Below, piece after piece: positions 43,617-53,250 of a DNA stretch of 64,000 nucleotides. Origin of the DNA: Candidatus Binatia bacterium (GTDB lineage Bacteria; Desulfobacterota; Binatia; Bin18); assembly GCA_022820725.1 (NCBI GenBank), contig JAJEFA010000009.1:248001-312000 (forward strand). Direction: 5' to 3'. The notes below the pieces were generated by a model. That model worked only from the letters and a program-made list of their open reading frames with translations. It made no database searches and was not told where the DNA came from. Position 1 is the stretch's first letter. Every line of letters starts with the position of its first letter. The position numbers and the translations under genes are program-made.

Positions 43617-45158
43617 TCAAAACGGCCCACGCAACGTCTCGAACGCATGCCCGGCGCGCAGCACGACGTCGTCCTCACCGTAGCGCCCCGTGATCATCAT
43701 GCCGACGGGCAGGCCGTTCGACAGACCGGTCGGCACGCTCATCGACGGATGGCTCGTCGCGTCGAAGGGTGCGGTGTTGCCGATCATGTCGAGCGTGAGC
43801 CCCATGACGACTTCACGCGATGCGTCCGGTGGTGGGATCCGGTGGGCTTTCATCACGGTCGTCGGCATCACGAGCAGGTCGCATGTATCGAACGCGAGAT
43901 CGTAGGCGGCGCGTAGCGTGCGGATGAGGTTTTGTGCCTTGGCGGAATAATAGTTGCCGTAACGTGCACGCATGACCTGCGCGAACAACAGCACGGTCTT
44001 GGCCATATCCGGCAGCTCCGCCGCCCGGGTTTTGCGCACCTCCTGAAAGAAGCGGATCGCTCCAAGTGGGTGGTGACCATCTGCGTTGCCACCCGCCGGA
44101 CCCTGATCGCTCCACGTTGACAGCGTCCCGTCGACGGAACTTGCGAACATGATCTTCAGGGCCTCGGTGTGCATGGGGATGGAGATTTCTTCGACCACGG
44201 CACCGGCTTCCCGCAGCCGCCGGGCCGCGGCCATCACAGATTCATCCACATCCGCCTCCGAGCCCGGTGCGCCGAAGCCTTCGCGAACGATACCGATTCG
44301 CAGCCCCTCGATCCCCCGGCCGACGAGTTCGCTATAGGGTTTTGCCTGCAACGCCGCTACCTGACGCGGGTCGAGGCCATCGTCGTAGCCGGCGATGACT
44401 TCGAGTAACAGGGCGCAATCGACGCTCGAGGCGGCCATCGGCCCGAGGTGATCGATAGTGTGCTCAATGGGTCCGGCGCCGGTATAGGGCACGAGGCCGT
44501 AAGTCGGCTTGATCCCGACACAGCCAGACCACGAGCTCGGCATACGCACAGAGCCGCCCTGGTCGCTGCCGATTGCCATGTCGCACTCACCCGTCAGAAT
44601 CAATGCGGCACAGCCGCTCGACGAGCCGCCGGTCATGAAGTCGGGGGCGCGCGGGTTCCTCACCGGGCCCGAAGCCGATGTGTGGCTGCCACCGGAATAG
44701 CAGAAGTTTTCGCACACGGCCTTGCCGACCACTTCGCCGCCGGCATCGAGCACGCGGGTCACGACGGTCGCGTCTTCGTCGGCGATAAAGCCTTCATACA
44801 GCGCCGAGCCGTTCAGCATGGGCATGCCCGCAACGCTGATGTTGTCCTTGATGGCGACACGTTTACCGACGAGCTTGCCGGACGCCGCGCCTTTGATCGA
44901 ACACTTCCACTGCCAGGCTCCGTAACGGTTCTCATCGCCGGTCGGACGATACCCCTCACCGCGCGGGTATTTCGTCGGCAGGGGCGGCGCGTCCATGGCG
45001 TCGATGGCATTGTAGTCGTCGACGAACCCGACCATCGCGGTGGCGAAGAAATCCAAGTCGCCCCGATCCAGATCGAGAAATAAAGCCTGCGCGGCCGCGT
45101 GCAACTCGCTGTCTGTCGGCGCGCCTACGGGGCCACCGGTTTTATCGGAACTCATCAT
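43617..45158 (-). CDS. amidase (amidase-signature family)
   Basis: 513 aa. Ser-Ser-Lys hydrolase motifs: 'GKRVAIKDNISVAG' (catalytic Lys), 'GGSSSGCAALI' and 'AIGSDQGGSVRMPSSWSG' (the cis-Ser and nucleophile region). AGGGAGG precedes the ATG. It releases ammonia from an amide, or is GatA-like. GatA is unlikely because no gatB or gatC is near and it pairs with the UGSC gene. Cytoplasmic. Confidence 0.85.
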   Translation of the reverse strand: MMSSDKTGGPVGAPTDSELHAAAQALFLDLDRGDLDFFATAMVGFVDDYNAIDAMDAPPLPTKYPRGEGYRPTGDENRYGAWQWKCSIKGAASGKLVGKRVAIKDNISVAGMPMLNGSALYEGFIADEDATVVTRVLDAGGEVVGKAVCENFCYSGGSHTSASGPVRNPRAPDFMTGGSSSGCAALILTGECDMAIGSDQGGSVRMPSSWSGCVGIKPTYGLVPYTGAGPIEHTIDHLGPMAASSVDCALLLEVIAGYDDGLDPRQVAALQAKPYSELVGRGIEGLRIGIVREGFGAPGSEADVDESVMAAARRLREAGAVVEEISIPMHTEALKIMFASSVDGTLSTWSDQGPAGGNADGHHPLGAIRFFQEVRKTRAAELPDMAKTVLLFAQVMRARYGNYYSAKAQNLIRTLRAAYDLAFDTCDLLVMPTTVMKAHRIPPPDASREVVMGLTLDMIGNTAPFDATSHPSMSVPTGLSNGLPVGMMITGRYGEDDVVLRAGHAFETLRGPF

Positions 45159-45201
45159 GGTCCTCCCTCATAGCCTTCGTACATTAAAACCTTGGCTTTG
45201 A

Positions 45202-45396
45202 GTCGTCTACCTCTTTAAGCGCCTGGTACGCAAAGGCAGCGGCCTGCTAGCCGACAAACGCAAACCCCAGGTGCCCACCTTTGCCGAGAGCGCCCAGAAG
45301 CTTCGGGATTTCATCGGCACCCATGCGATTGTGGCGTACAACGCTGCCTTCGACCTCAAGACCTTTTGGAATTTCGTGACGGGCCGGTCGCTCTAG
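45202..45396 (+). pseudogene. relic of a DnaQ-like 3'-5' exonuclease
   Basis: An open stretch of 64 codons contains 'PTFAESAQKLRDFIGTHAIV' and 'AYNAAFDLKTFWN', resembling the second exonuclease motif (hNAxFD) of DEDDh nucleases. No start codon with a ribosome site and no first or third motif remain. Confidence 0.45.
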
Positions 45397-45432
45397 GGGA
45401 GACGCGACCGAACAGGAGAGATCGAGACGGAA

Positions 45433-45785
45433 TGGAGGCGGCGGGAATCGAACCCGCGTCCGAAAGTAGTCCACTCAAGGCATCTACAATGCGTAGCTCG
45501 TATTTTGATCTTATCCTCGGGCCTCCTACGAGCAGGATGCCCTCAGACCAGCCAAAGTAAAGTTTCGGGCGTGCACCCTTCGGCACGATGCCAGCCCTAT
45601 CCCGATTTGTGTCGCCTTAGCCGACCCTACGGGCGCGGATCGGTAAGACGCAAGCTGCTCTAGGCAGCAAGAGCGTATTCGAAATCGTCTGCAGTTATAT
45701 TTGCAGCCTGTCCGTTTTACGGGCGGGACAGAACCCCGGCATGCAGCCCTGGCTTTCTAGCCCCCGTCGAAACCAGATCGCCCCC
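45433..45785 (-). ncRNA. ssrA: transfer-messenger RNA (tmRNA)
   Basis: About 353 nt. 5' end GGGGGCGATCTGGTTTCGAC and 3' end GGGTTCGATTCCCGCCGCC... form the tRNA-like acceptor and T-arm; CCA is not encoded. The resume codon GCA opens the tag ANITADDFEYALAA followed by TAG, ending in the usual ALAA degron. Its partner smpB lies 51 bp upstream on the same strand. Confidence 0.95.
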
Positions 45786-45793
45786 TTATCAAA

Positions 45794-45822
45794 GTTATAG
45801 CTCTCGCATGGAGAACAGACCA
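45794..45822 (-). promoter_or_regulatory. predicted ssrA promoter
   Basis: -10 TATAAC (45799-45794) ends eight bases before the first G of tmRNA. The -35 is TGGTCT (45822-45817) after a 17-bp spacer, which is weak. It lies in the spacer between smpB and ssrA. Confidence 0.5.
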
Positions 45823-45836
45823 GGAGGAATACCCCC

Positions 45837-46307
45837 CTAGCCTGTTCGTCTATGCATGGCACGCTGAACATCGCGCTTCATCTCGCGTTCACGAATCGCG
45901 GCGCGCTTGTCATACGTCCGTTTGCCCTTGGCCAAAGCCAACTCAACCTTGACCCGACCTTCCTTAAAGTACAGCCGCAGAGGAACCAGGGTCAATCCCT
46001 GCTCTTTTGTTTTACCCATTAGCCGCATAATCTCCTTTTTGTGCAGCAGGAGCTTACGCTTGCGGTTGGGGTCACCGTTAAAATAATGGGCCGGCTTGTA
46101 GTCGCTGATATGCGCGTTCAATAGAAACGCCTCGCCCTTGTCGATCCGGCCATAGCTGTCCTTGAGGTTGGCCCGACCGTCGCGGAGCGATTTGACCTCT
46201 CCGCCGTTCAGCACAATCCCGGCTTCGATGGTTTCGTTAATGATATAGTCGTGCCGCGCCTTGCGATTAACACAGATCGCTCTCTCGGCAGACTTCTGTT
46301 TGGCCAT
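45837..46307 (-). CDS. smpB: SsrA-binding protein SmpB
   Basis: 156 aa, normal length. It binds the tRNA-like part of tmRNA in trans-translation. 'NRKARHDYIINETIEAGIVLNGGEVKSLRDG' and the basic tail 'GKRTYDKRAAIREREMKRDVQRA' are diagnostic. It lies between panC and ssrA. Confidence 0.95.
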   Translation of the reverse strand: MAKQKSAERAICVNRKARHDYIINETIEAGIVLNGGEVKSLRDGRANLKDSYGRIDKGEAFLLNAHISDYKPAHYFNGDPNRKRKLLLHKKEIMRLMGKTKEQGLTLVPLRLYFKEGRVKVELALAKGKRTYDKRAAIREREMKRDVQRAMHRRTG

Positions 46308-46322
46308 ACACGAACCCTGAGC

Positions 46323-47165
46323 CTATTGGAGCACGCAGTTGTCAATCAGCCGGACATCGCCGACCCAGACCGCGATGGCCAATAAGGTGGGACCGGTTAT
46401 CCGCTCAACCTCTTCGAGCCTTTCAGGGTGGCACAAGGAGGCATACTCAACCCGCACCTCGGCGTTTTGGGTCAATATTTGCTGCACGGTCCGAAGAATC
46501 ACGGCTGCGGAGGACTGACCACCGGAGACCAGTTCCTGGGCGGTTTTGAGCGCGCGCGACACGCACAGGCTCGTCTCTCTTTCAGCCGCACTCAGCCGGG
46601 CATTCCGGGAACTCATGGCCAGGCCGTCGTCTTCGCGTATCGTCGGCAGGGTGACGATATCGATGTCAAAGTTCAGGTCCCGGACCATGCGTTTGATGAC
46701 CACACACTGCTGGAAATCCTTCTCGCCAAACAGGGCGCAGTGCGGTTTGACCATATTAAACAGCTTGGCCACCACCGTTGTCACTCCCCGAAAATGGCCG
46801 GGACGAAAGGCGCCGCATAAGGGCTGGCTGACTTTCTCGACCTCAACCGCGCTCTGGTAGCCGTCGGGATAGATTTCAGCCGGTGGCGGCATAAACAACA
46901 CGTCGGTGCCCAGCGCTTTCAGGGCGCTTTCGTCCTGTTCTTCGTCTCGCGGATATTTGTCGAAGTCAGACGCCTGATTGAATTGCATGGGGTTGACGAA
47001 AATAGAGACCACCACCACGTCGCCTCGATTCTTCGCCTCGCGCACCAGGCTGAGATGGCCCTCGTGCAGAAACCCCATAGTCGGGACAAAGGCTACGGTC
47101 TTACGCTCCAGGCGCTGGTCCTCCGACCAGCGCTGCATCTCTCGAACGGTCTGAATAATCTGCAC
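46323..47165 (-). CDS. panC: pantothenate synthetase
   Basis: 280 aa. ATP-dependent condensation of pantoate with beta-alanine. 'PTMGFLHEGHLSLVREAK' (HxGH nucleotide site), 'GEKDFQQCVVIKRMVRDL', and 'LAMSSRNARLS' as the KMSKS-like loop. It follows panB by 20 bp. Confidence 0.94.
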   Translation of the reverse strand: MQIIQTVREMQRWSEDQRLERKTVAFVPTMGFLHEGHLSLVREAKNRGDVVVVSIFVNPMQFNQASDFDKYPRDEEQDESALKALGTDVLFMPPPAEIYPDGYQSAVEVEKVSQPLCGAFRPGHFRGVTTVVAKLFNMVKPHCALFGEKDFQQCVVIKRMVRDLNFDIDIVTLPTIREDDGLAMSSRNARLSAAERETSLCVSRALKTAQELVSGGQSSAAVILRTVQQILTQNAEVRVEYASLCHPERLEEVERITGPTLLAIAVWVGDVRLIDNCVLQ

Positions 47166-47185
47166 GTGAAGTTTCCTGAAAGACT

Positions 47186-48004
47186 CTAGTGGAACGAGTG
47201 CTCATCCTGGGGGAAAGCCTGCCCCCGCACATCGCTGATATAGGCGTTCACCGCGTCGGCCACGACCTGTTCCAGATTGGCGTAGCGTTTGACGAATTTG
47301 GGTGTGAAATCCCCGGACATGCCCAGCAGGTCATGCATCACCAGAATCTGGCCGTCACAGTGCGGGCCGGCCCCAATGCCAATAGTCGGAATGGGCAGCA
47401 TGTCCGTTATCTCGGCAGCCAGGTCCATGGGGACCCCCTCCAGGACCACGGCAAAAGCGCCGGCGTTGGTGACGGCTTCGGCGTCTTCGATGAGCCGTTC
47501 CCGCGCACCGGGTTGGCGGCCCGATTTCTTGCCCTGGACCTTATAACCGCCCATGCGATGTACCGATTGCGGCGTCAGACCGATATGACCCATCACGGGG
47601 ATATCCACATTCACGATGGCCTTGATAACCCGGGCGATGTTGACCCCGCCCTCCAGTTTGACGGCCTCGGCTCCGCCCTCCTTGAGTAAACGCCCGGCAT
47701 TGGCAATCGCCTCGCAAATGCCGGCCTGGTAGGAGAGAAACGGCATATCCCCCACGATGAGGGCGCGCGGGCGCGCCCGGTTGACCAGCCTGAGGTGGTA
47801 GACCATATCATCCATCGTGACCGGCAGGGTCGTATCCGCCCCCTGCACGGTCGTGCCCAGAGAATCACCAACCAGGAGAAAGTCGATGCCACACTCGTCC
47901 AGGATGCGGGCAAACGGGTAGTCGTAGGCGGTGAGGGCAGTAATCTTCTGCCCTGACGCTTTCAGCCGTTGCAGTTCAGGAACCGAAACCTTTGCGGATT
48001 GCAT
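47186..48004 (-). CDS. panB: 3-methyl-2-oxobutanoate hydroxymethyltransferase
   Basis: 272 aa from ATG 48004 with AAGGAGG; the longer open frame upstream lacks similarity. First step of the pantoate pathway. '[30 protein letters not shown]' (Mg-binding Asp), 'KLEGG' and 'GHIGLTPQS'. First gene of panB-panC-smpB-ssrA. Confidence 0.94.
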   Translation of the reverse strand: MQSAKVSVPELQRLKASGQKITALTAYDYPFARILDECGIDFLLVGDSLGTTVQGADTTLPVTMDDMVYHLRLVNRARPRALIVGDMPFLSYQAGICEAIANAGRLLKEGGAEAVKLEGGVNIARVIKAIVNVDIPVMGHIGLTPQSVHRMGGYKVQGKKSGRQPGARERLIEDAEAVTNAGAFAVVLEGVPMDLAAEITDMLPIPTIGIGAGPHCDGQILVMHDLLGMSGDFTPKFVKRYANLEQVVADAVNAYISDVRGQAFPQDEHSFH

Positions 48005-48353
48005 GCTGTCCCTCCTTCTACAGCTTCTCCATGGACCACAGTCGGAGGGCGTGGGGACAGGGAGGATGGTGTGACGACCACGTGGGCTTTTGCCAGAGCC
48101 GCGCGCCGTCGCTATTCCCTGTCGTCTGATTTTTCTGCCGTCCGTCTCGGTCCGTACAATGGGATCCAAGCGGTCTGCCATCACTATCCTTTTGCCCTGA
48201 CAGAGCCTGTTTGGGTCGACCGGTTTGTCGCCCGGCGGCTCTCCCGTCCAAGGCAAAGCAATATGGGCGTGCTGTTAGCATATTTGTCTAAGGATTGTCT
48301 AGGTACTGTAGGATTTTCTTTTCTCATATCGGCCTTCTTGCTAGAGTACGGTT
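48005..48353. other. intergenic region between divergent panB and nagZ
   Basis: About 350 bp that become AT-richer toward nagZ. Direct repeats of TTGTCTA occur near 48284-48302. No gene and no clear promoter pair could be assigned. Confidence 0.35.
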
Positions 48354-49430
48354 ATGAGCAACCGACCTTCTCCGGACGATATTGGGTTATGCCTGATGGT
48401 TGGCATCCCCAATCCAACGCTTGATACTGAGACGCGCCGGATACTCGCCGACTTGCAGCCCGGTGGCATCATCCTCTTTCAGCGGAATTATACGGACCCG
48501 GACACGCTTCGTGCCCTGTGTACGGATATTCATGCCCTGGCCCCCGAGCACCCACCCCTGATCGCGCTTGACGCCGAAGGCGGGCGTGTCCATCGTCTCT
48601 CACCGCCCTTCACCCATTTTCCGCCCGCCTTGCAGATCGGCCAGACCGGCTCTCCGCAACTCGCCTATGAGGTCGGGGTCGCTCTTGGGCGGGAACTGCA
48701 CAGCGTGGGGATAGATATTGACTTTGCGCCCGTACTGGATGTGTACAGCAACCCTGAGAACACCGTTATTGGCGACCGCGCGTTTGGCCCTGACCCGCAA
48801 CGGGTGGCCGAGTTCGGCTGTGCGCTTGCCGCCGGACTGCGCGCTGCGGGAGTGCTCCCGTGCGGCAAGCATTTCCCTGGGCATGGGGCGACCGTGATCG
48901 ATTCGCACGACGACCTGCCCTACGATGAGCGAGACAGGACAATCCTGGAGGCGGTTGACCTCCCCCCTTTTCAGGCCGCTATTGCCCAGGAAATCGAGCT
49001 CTTGATGACCGCCCACGTTGTGTATCCGGCCCTGGACCCGCAGCAGCCCGCCTCGCTTTCCTCCGTCATTATGAACGATCTGCTGCGAAAGCGGTTAGGA
49101 TTCCAGGGCGTCATTGTCTCGGACGATCTGGAGATGGGCGCTATTGTCCGGCATTCGTCGGTGGCGGCCGCCGCGGTTCAGGCGCTCAGCGCCGGAGCCG
49201 ATCTCTTATTGGTCTGCCGGAGCCTGGAGCGCGCCCGCAGCGCTCGGGATGCGTGTCGGCAGGCGATGCAACAAGGCGTTTTGGCTGAGGAGCGGGTGAC
49301 CGAAGCGCAGCGTCGTATTGAGCGGCTGAAGCAGCGGCTTGCCGACCGGCCGTCCCTCCCGCTGCCCGCAATCGGAGCACCGGAACACGCCCGGCTGGTC
49401 GATACCATCGTTCGGCAAGCCCGTGCCTAA
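48354..49430 (+). CDS. nagZ: beta-N-acetylglucosaminidase NagZ (GH3)
   Basis: 358 aa. It removes GlcNAc from anhydromuropeptides in peptidoglycan recycling. GH3 features: 'LIALDAEGGRVHRL', the NagZ loop KHFPGHGATVIDSH with the His/Asp pair, and the nucleophile Asp in 'VSDDLEMGAI'. Cytoplasmic; no signal peptide. Its stop overlaps the stop of the convergent ATPase gene. Confidence 0.92.
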   Translation: MSNRPSPDDIGLCLMVGIPNPTLDTETRRILADLQPGGIILFQRNYTDPDTLRALCTDIHALAPEHPPLIALDAEGGRVHRLSPPFTHFPPALQIGQTGSPQLAYEVGVALGRELHSVGIDIDFAPVLDVYSNPENTVIGDRAFGPDPQRVAEFGCALAAGLRAAGVLPCGKHFPGHGATVIDSHDDLPYDERDRTILEAVDLPPFQAAIAQEIELLMTAHVVYPALDPQQPASLSSVIMNDLLRKRLGFQGVIVSDDLEMGAIVRHSSVAAAAVQALSAGADLLLVCRSLERARSARDACRQAMQQGVLAEERVTEAQRRIERLKQRLADRPSLPLPAIGAPEHARLVDTIVRQARA

Positions 49431-50572
49431 GCGGTGATGAAATCCAGATAGTTCCCTTGGTGAACGACCCGGAACGAACTGGCGGGATAGGCGTGGCGCC
49501 AGCCGCGGGGCAGGCGGGGCGCGGCTCTGGGGGACCATTTTATTTCGGCTGCGTGCAAACGCCCGCCCCACTCTTCGACCAGGCCTATCTCCTGCTGGTC
49601 GTAGGTACGCCAGAAATAGCTTTCAGCCAAGTGTCCCGTATACAGATTGTATTTCAGCCGCTCGGCCAGAATGTAGTTCTCCCATAAAATGCCGGCGTCG
49701 TCTCGTAGTGACAGGACGTTGAAGTTGCTGATAAGTCCGTTCCTGATGCCGTTGTCGTAAAAATAGTACCGCCGACTCTTGGTGATTTCCTTACGCAGAT
49801 TCCGGCTGAAACCACGCCGGCCGTAGATGACGTATGCCTTTTCCAGCAGGTCCAGATAGCGGTCTACCGTATTCTTGTTCATGCCCAGTTGCGCTCCCAA
49901 CTCCGTCACCGAAACCTCGCGGCCAATCTGGAAGGCGACCAACTGGAGCAAACGCAGCAATTTGTCAGTATGCCGGATGCCTTCTAACTGGAGGATATCC
50001 TTGAACAGGTAGGAAGCGACAAGTTCCTTGATATAGAGTTCGCGGTCTTCGTTCGATTCCATGAGGATGACTTCCGGGTAGGAGCCATAGATCAGACGCA
50101 TTTCGAGATTCGCCGCTGTCTCATGGGCGCTTTCCACTTCGCGCAACTCCAGTTGTGCGAGGGGCAGGAGGAGCAGCGTGGTTTTTCGGCCCGTCAGGGG
50201 CTCGCCGGTCTGCTGGGCAAGATCAAAGGAAGACGAGCCCGTAGCGATAATGCGAAGCCCCTCAACATGATCGGCTAACAGCTTCAAATTCAAGCCGATC
50301 TGCCGCACGTATTGGGCTTCATCCACAATCAGCGTCCGCCGCCCTCCGACAAACGCCTTCAGCTTGGCCAGAGACTGGCTTTCCAGGTATTCGCGCACGA
50401 CGATGTCTTCACCCGTCACCACAAGGGCATCCCGGTCGTGCTGTTGCACGTAACGCCGGATCAAGGTGGTCTTCCCCACTCGCCTCGGGCCGTATATCAC
50501 CACAACCTTACCAGGCGCGACCAGACGCTTAAGCCGGTCCAGTTGTGCTTGAGGTATATAGAAATCAGCCAT
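49427..50572 (-). CDS. AAA-type ATPase with DUF4143-like C-terminus
   Basis: 381 aa. P-loop 'VVIYGPRRVGKTTLIRRYV', Walker B 'RRTLIVDEAQYV', sensor 'IIATGSSSFDL', a winged-helix segment 'VSVTELGAQLGMNKNTVDRYLDLLEKAYVI' and a C-terminal nuclease-like fold ('LHAAEIKWSPR'). Typical of a scattered accessory ATPase family of unknown role. It shares bases 49427-49430 with the nagZ end. Confidence 0.82.
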   Translation of the reverse strand: MADFYIPQAQLDRLKRLVAPGKVVVIYGPRRVGKTTLIRRYVQQHDRDALVVTGEDIVVREYLESQSLAKLKAFVGGRRTLIVDEAQYVRQIGLNLKLLADHVEGLRIIATGSSSFDLAQQTGEPLTGRKTTLLLLPLAQLELREVESAHETAANLEMRLIYGSYPEVILMESNEDRELYIKELVASYLFKDILQLEGIRHTDKLLRLLQLVAFQIGREVSVTELGAQLGMNKNTVDRYLDLLEKAYVIYGRRGFSRNLRKEITKSRRYYFYDNGIRNGLISNFNVLSLRDDAGILWENYILAERLKYNLYTGHLAESYFWRTYDQQEIGLVEEWGGRLHAAEIKWSPRAAPRLPRGWRHAYPASSFRVVHQGNYLDFITA

Positions 50573-50692
50573 GTTAATGACTAAATTTTCGTTAATTCAG
50601 TCAGTTGTCAAGTCTTTATTATTGAGAATAGCGGCTGGCCCAAATGTGCTCAGCGCCCGCCGCCCATCATGCCGCCTGAACCAGCCGATGTC

Positions 50693-51739
50693 TCACCGTT
50701 TTCTTTTGACAAATTTCGGCAACGACTGCGCATAGGGACCGCGGGCGATCCCTTTTTCGGTGATGATCGCGCTGACCAGGCGATGGGGGGTGACATCAAA
50801 AGCCGGGTGAGCAACCGCGACCTCGCTGGGGGCAATCTGTTGGCGCAGCACATGGGTGACTTCCCGGGCGGAGCGCTCTTCAATCGGAATCTTCTTGCCC
50901 GAGGGACAGTCCAGGTCAATCGATGTGGTTGGGGCGGCCACATAGAACGGCACCTTGTGTCGTCCGGCCAACACGGCGGACGTATACGTCCCGATCTTAT
51001 TGGCCACGTCGCCATTAGCTGCGGTGCGGTCGGTGCCGACAATCACGCAATCAATTGCGCCCTTCTGCATGAAATGGCCGATCATATTGTCGGTAATCAG
51101 GGTTGCGGGAATCCCCTCGCGCACCAGTTCCCAGGCGGTTAAACGCGCGCCCTGTAAATACGGCCGGGTTTCCGGCACAAAGACGGAGATATTCTTACCC
51201 TGCTCCCAGGCGGCCCGGATCACCCCCAGGGCGGTTCCATACCCGGCCGTTGCCAGCGCCCCGGCGTTACAATGGGTTAAAACCGTCGCTCCCTGAGGAA
51301 TCAATTTTGCGCCGTGGCGACCCATGCGCCGATTGGCGGCCACGTCTTCCTGGTAGATTTTCAAAGCTTCCCGCTCCAAGGTAGCAATCAGCGCGTCACG
51401 GCCTTTGGCCCGCGCTTTTTCATACCGGCCTCGCATGCGGTCAATGGCCCAAAAGAGGTTGACCGCGGTTGGTCGGGTGGCAGCAAATACCTGACAAATG
51501 CGCGCAAACACGTCGGGTTGTAGACTCCGCTTGAGCTGGCGTACGCCAAGGGCGATTCCCATGGCAGCGGCAACGCCAATCGCTGGAGCCCCGCGAATCA
51601 CCATATCGGTAATGGCACGCGCAACGCTGCGGTAATCCGTGTAGGTGCGGTAGACTTCCCGGGTGGGTAAGGCGCGTTGGTCAATCATCACCACCGCACC
51701 GTCCCGCCACTCTATGGTAGAAAACGAATCTGCCTTCAT
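50693..51739 (-). CDS. mtnA: S-methyl-5-thioribose-1-phosphate isomerase
   Basis: 348 aa. Aldose-ketose isomerase of the methionine salvage pathway. '[15 protein letters not shown]', '[21 protein letters not shown]' with the catalytic Cys, and '[21 protein letters not shown]' with the catalytic Asp. The C-terminal end is basic. The rest of the salvage pathway is not in the window. Confidence 0.93.
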   Translation of the reverse strand: MKADSFSTIEWRDGAVVMIDQRALPTREVYRTYTDYRSVARAITDMVIRGAPAIGVAAAMGIALGVRQLKRSLQPDVFARICQVFAATRPTAVNLFWAIDRMRGRYEKARAKGRDALIATLEREALKIYQEDVAANRRMGRHGAKLIPQGATVLTHCNAGALATAGYGTALGVIRAAWEQGKNISVFVPETRPYLQGARLTAWELVREGIPATLITDNMIGHFMQKGAIDCVIVGTDRTAANGDVANKIGTYTSAVLAGRHKVPFYVAAPTTSIDLDCPSGKKIPIEERSAREVTHVLRQQIAPSEVAVAHPAFDVTPHRLVSAIITEKGIARGPYAQSLPKFVKRKR

Positions 51740-51774
51740 GCCTTCCTTACGCCTTATACTCCTGTTCCCCTGTG

Positions 51775-52350
51775 TTACGATTCCGAACCTTCCCCGACGA
51801 GCTCAACCCCGTCGTACGGCGTCCAGACCGCCACAACTGCGTCGTCTTCCGCTCTTTTGAGCGTCACGGTCTCCAGCCCGGCTTCTGGGGTAAACAGTGC
51901 CAAGTCCTGGCTGTTCTTTTGCCAGGTCGTCGCCACCAGTTCGACTATGGTGGAACGTTGCTCCGGCGTCAGATTAGCCCATTCTGGAGAAACGGACACG
52001 GACACCGAGCGACCGGCGTCGCTGGCTTCCATACCGTAGTACACATCTCCCCAGAGGCTTTCGGAGAGCTGGGTGTCGGTGCGATAGACACAGGTCCAAA
52101 AGGCCGGACTGATATTGGCGGGCAGGTCCGACGGGGGCTGCGGCTCTTCGTGGGCGATGGAATCTTCGGGTTGTGGCTCTGGTGGCTCAGCCTCGTCCGG
52201 CGAACGAAAATAAATAAAAAGTCCGATCAGCACCAGGACAAAAGTGGTCGGTATTTTCCGCAGCCCCGCGCCTATCGTACCCAGCAGGGTCCGGGGCGGG
52301 TTTTTCTTCGCGTCCGTCTTAGACGCCGAAGGTCGGGATGATCTGGCCAT
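51775..52350 (-). CDS. single-pass membrane protein, unknown function
   Basis: 191 aa. Basic N-terminus, one helix ([14 protein letters not shown]), a Pro/Glu-rich linker ([20 protein letters not shown]), then a ~110-residue outer domain ('[27 protein letters not shown]'). Precedes mtnA by 35 bp. No family recognised. Confidence 0.55.
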   Translation of the reverse strand: MARSSRPSASKTDAKKNPPRTLLGTIGAGLRKIPTTFVLVLIGLFIYFRSPDEAEPPEPQPEDSIAHEEPQPPSDLPANISPAFWTCVYRTDTQLSESLWGDVYYGMEASDAGRSVSVSVSPEWANLTPEQRSTIVELVATTWQKNSQDLALFTPEAGLETVTLKRAEDDAVVAVWTPYDGVELVGEGSES

Positions 52351-52492
52351 GCGTGCAATATCACAAGCTGAGCGCAGCCACTTCTGAAGTGAGGCCGGAA
52401 GGCGCGGGAGACGGAAGCAGCGGGCGAGTCATGGACCGGAGTGTAGCACAGGGCCAGAGTGTAGCAGAAGACCGGCGCGGCGCATTCCTGCC

Positions 52493-52521
52493 TTGACGCG
52501 TCGTCGGGTCGTGGATATTGG
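52493..52521 (+). promoter_or_regulatory. possible promoter of the peroxiredoxin-like gene
   Basis: TTGACG (52493-52498), 17-bp spacer, TATTGG (52516-52521), about 55 bp before the start codon. Confidence 0.35.
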
Positions 52522-52578
52522 TGGCCCATCGCGCCTTGCCCCCCTGATCCGGCGCGTATCCCGGAAAGGAGCACAGCT

Positions 52579-53112
52579 ATGGAACGCCTTCACCCCGGAG
52601 AGCCTTTTCCCGCCATCAGCGGTTCGAGCGTCGGCGGAGGGACGGTCAATCTGCCGGCCGACATCTCGACTCCGTACGCTATCGTCCTGACCTATCGGGC
52701 TCACTGGTGACCGTTCTGCGATCAGCAGTTGGCTGATTATCAGGCCCATCTTGAGCAGGCTCAGAAAACCGGGATTTCGGTGTACGCCATCTCAACCGAC
52801 CCGCTCGACAAAGCCCGGCAGACGGTCGATAAGTCGGGGCTGACGTTTCCCGTCCTCTACGGCGTGGACGGCCCGGCCACGGCCGCGACCCTGACCTGCT
52901 GGTACGAAGAGAAGCGCAATATCATCCAACCGGCGGCGTTTATCATCGACCCCGCGCGCAATATCCTGAATGTGACCTATACCTCGGGACCGATCGGGCG
53001 CTTGCAGATCAAAGACGCCCTGGGGCTGGTCGGCTTTTACGCTTCGAAGAATATTTCAGCCACAACGGTCGATAAAGACAAAGGCTGGACGGCAAATGTG
53101 ACCGGAGCCTAA
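52579..53112 (+). CDS. peroxiredoxin-like (AhpC/TSA-fold) selenoprotein (UGA at 52708-52710)
   Basis: 177 aa with Sec at residue 44. ATG 52579 follows AAAGGAG. The frame reads '..YAIVLTYRAHW-U44-PFC47-DQQLADY', the WUPFC redox motif of Prx-like selenoproteins, and continues as a thioredoxin fold ('ISVYAISTDPLDKARQTVDK', 'LTFPVLYGVDG', 'PAAFIIDPARNILNVTYTSG'). As a normal stop the UGA would remove three-quarters of the fold. A perfect stem-loop lies 14-30 nt on. Likely thiol-dependent peroxidase or reductase, cytoplasmic. Upstream of the sterol-reductase-like gene. Confidence 0.9.
52721..52737 (+). promoter_or_regulatory. candidate SECIS of the peroxiredoxin-like gene
   Basis: ATCAGC-AGTTG-GCTGAT, perfect 6-bp stem with a five-base loop, G at the second loop position, 14-30 nt counted from the U of UGA. 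Confidence 0.65.
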
Positions 53113-53250
53113 AACGAAAAGTCGGGGATCGATACTCTCGCGCGTACTGAGAGACCACCGCCTGTCCGTTTCAGAAGAGCATCGCCATCGCCGCGTCGAA
53201 AGCCCATCGTTCAAGGCCGGAAAGGCGCTTCGGGATGGGTTGTGTGAAGG

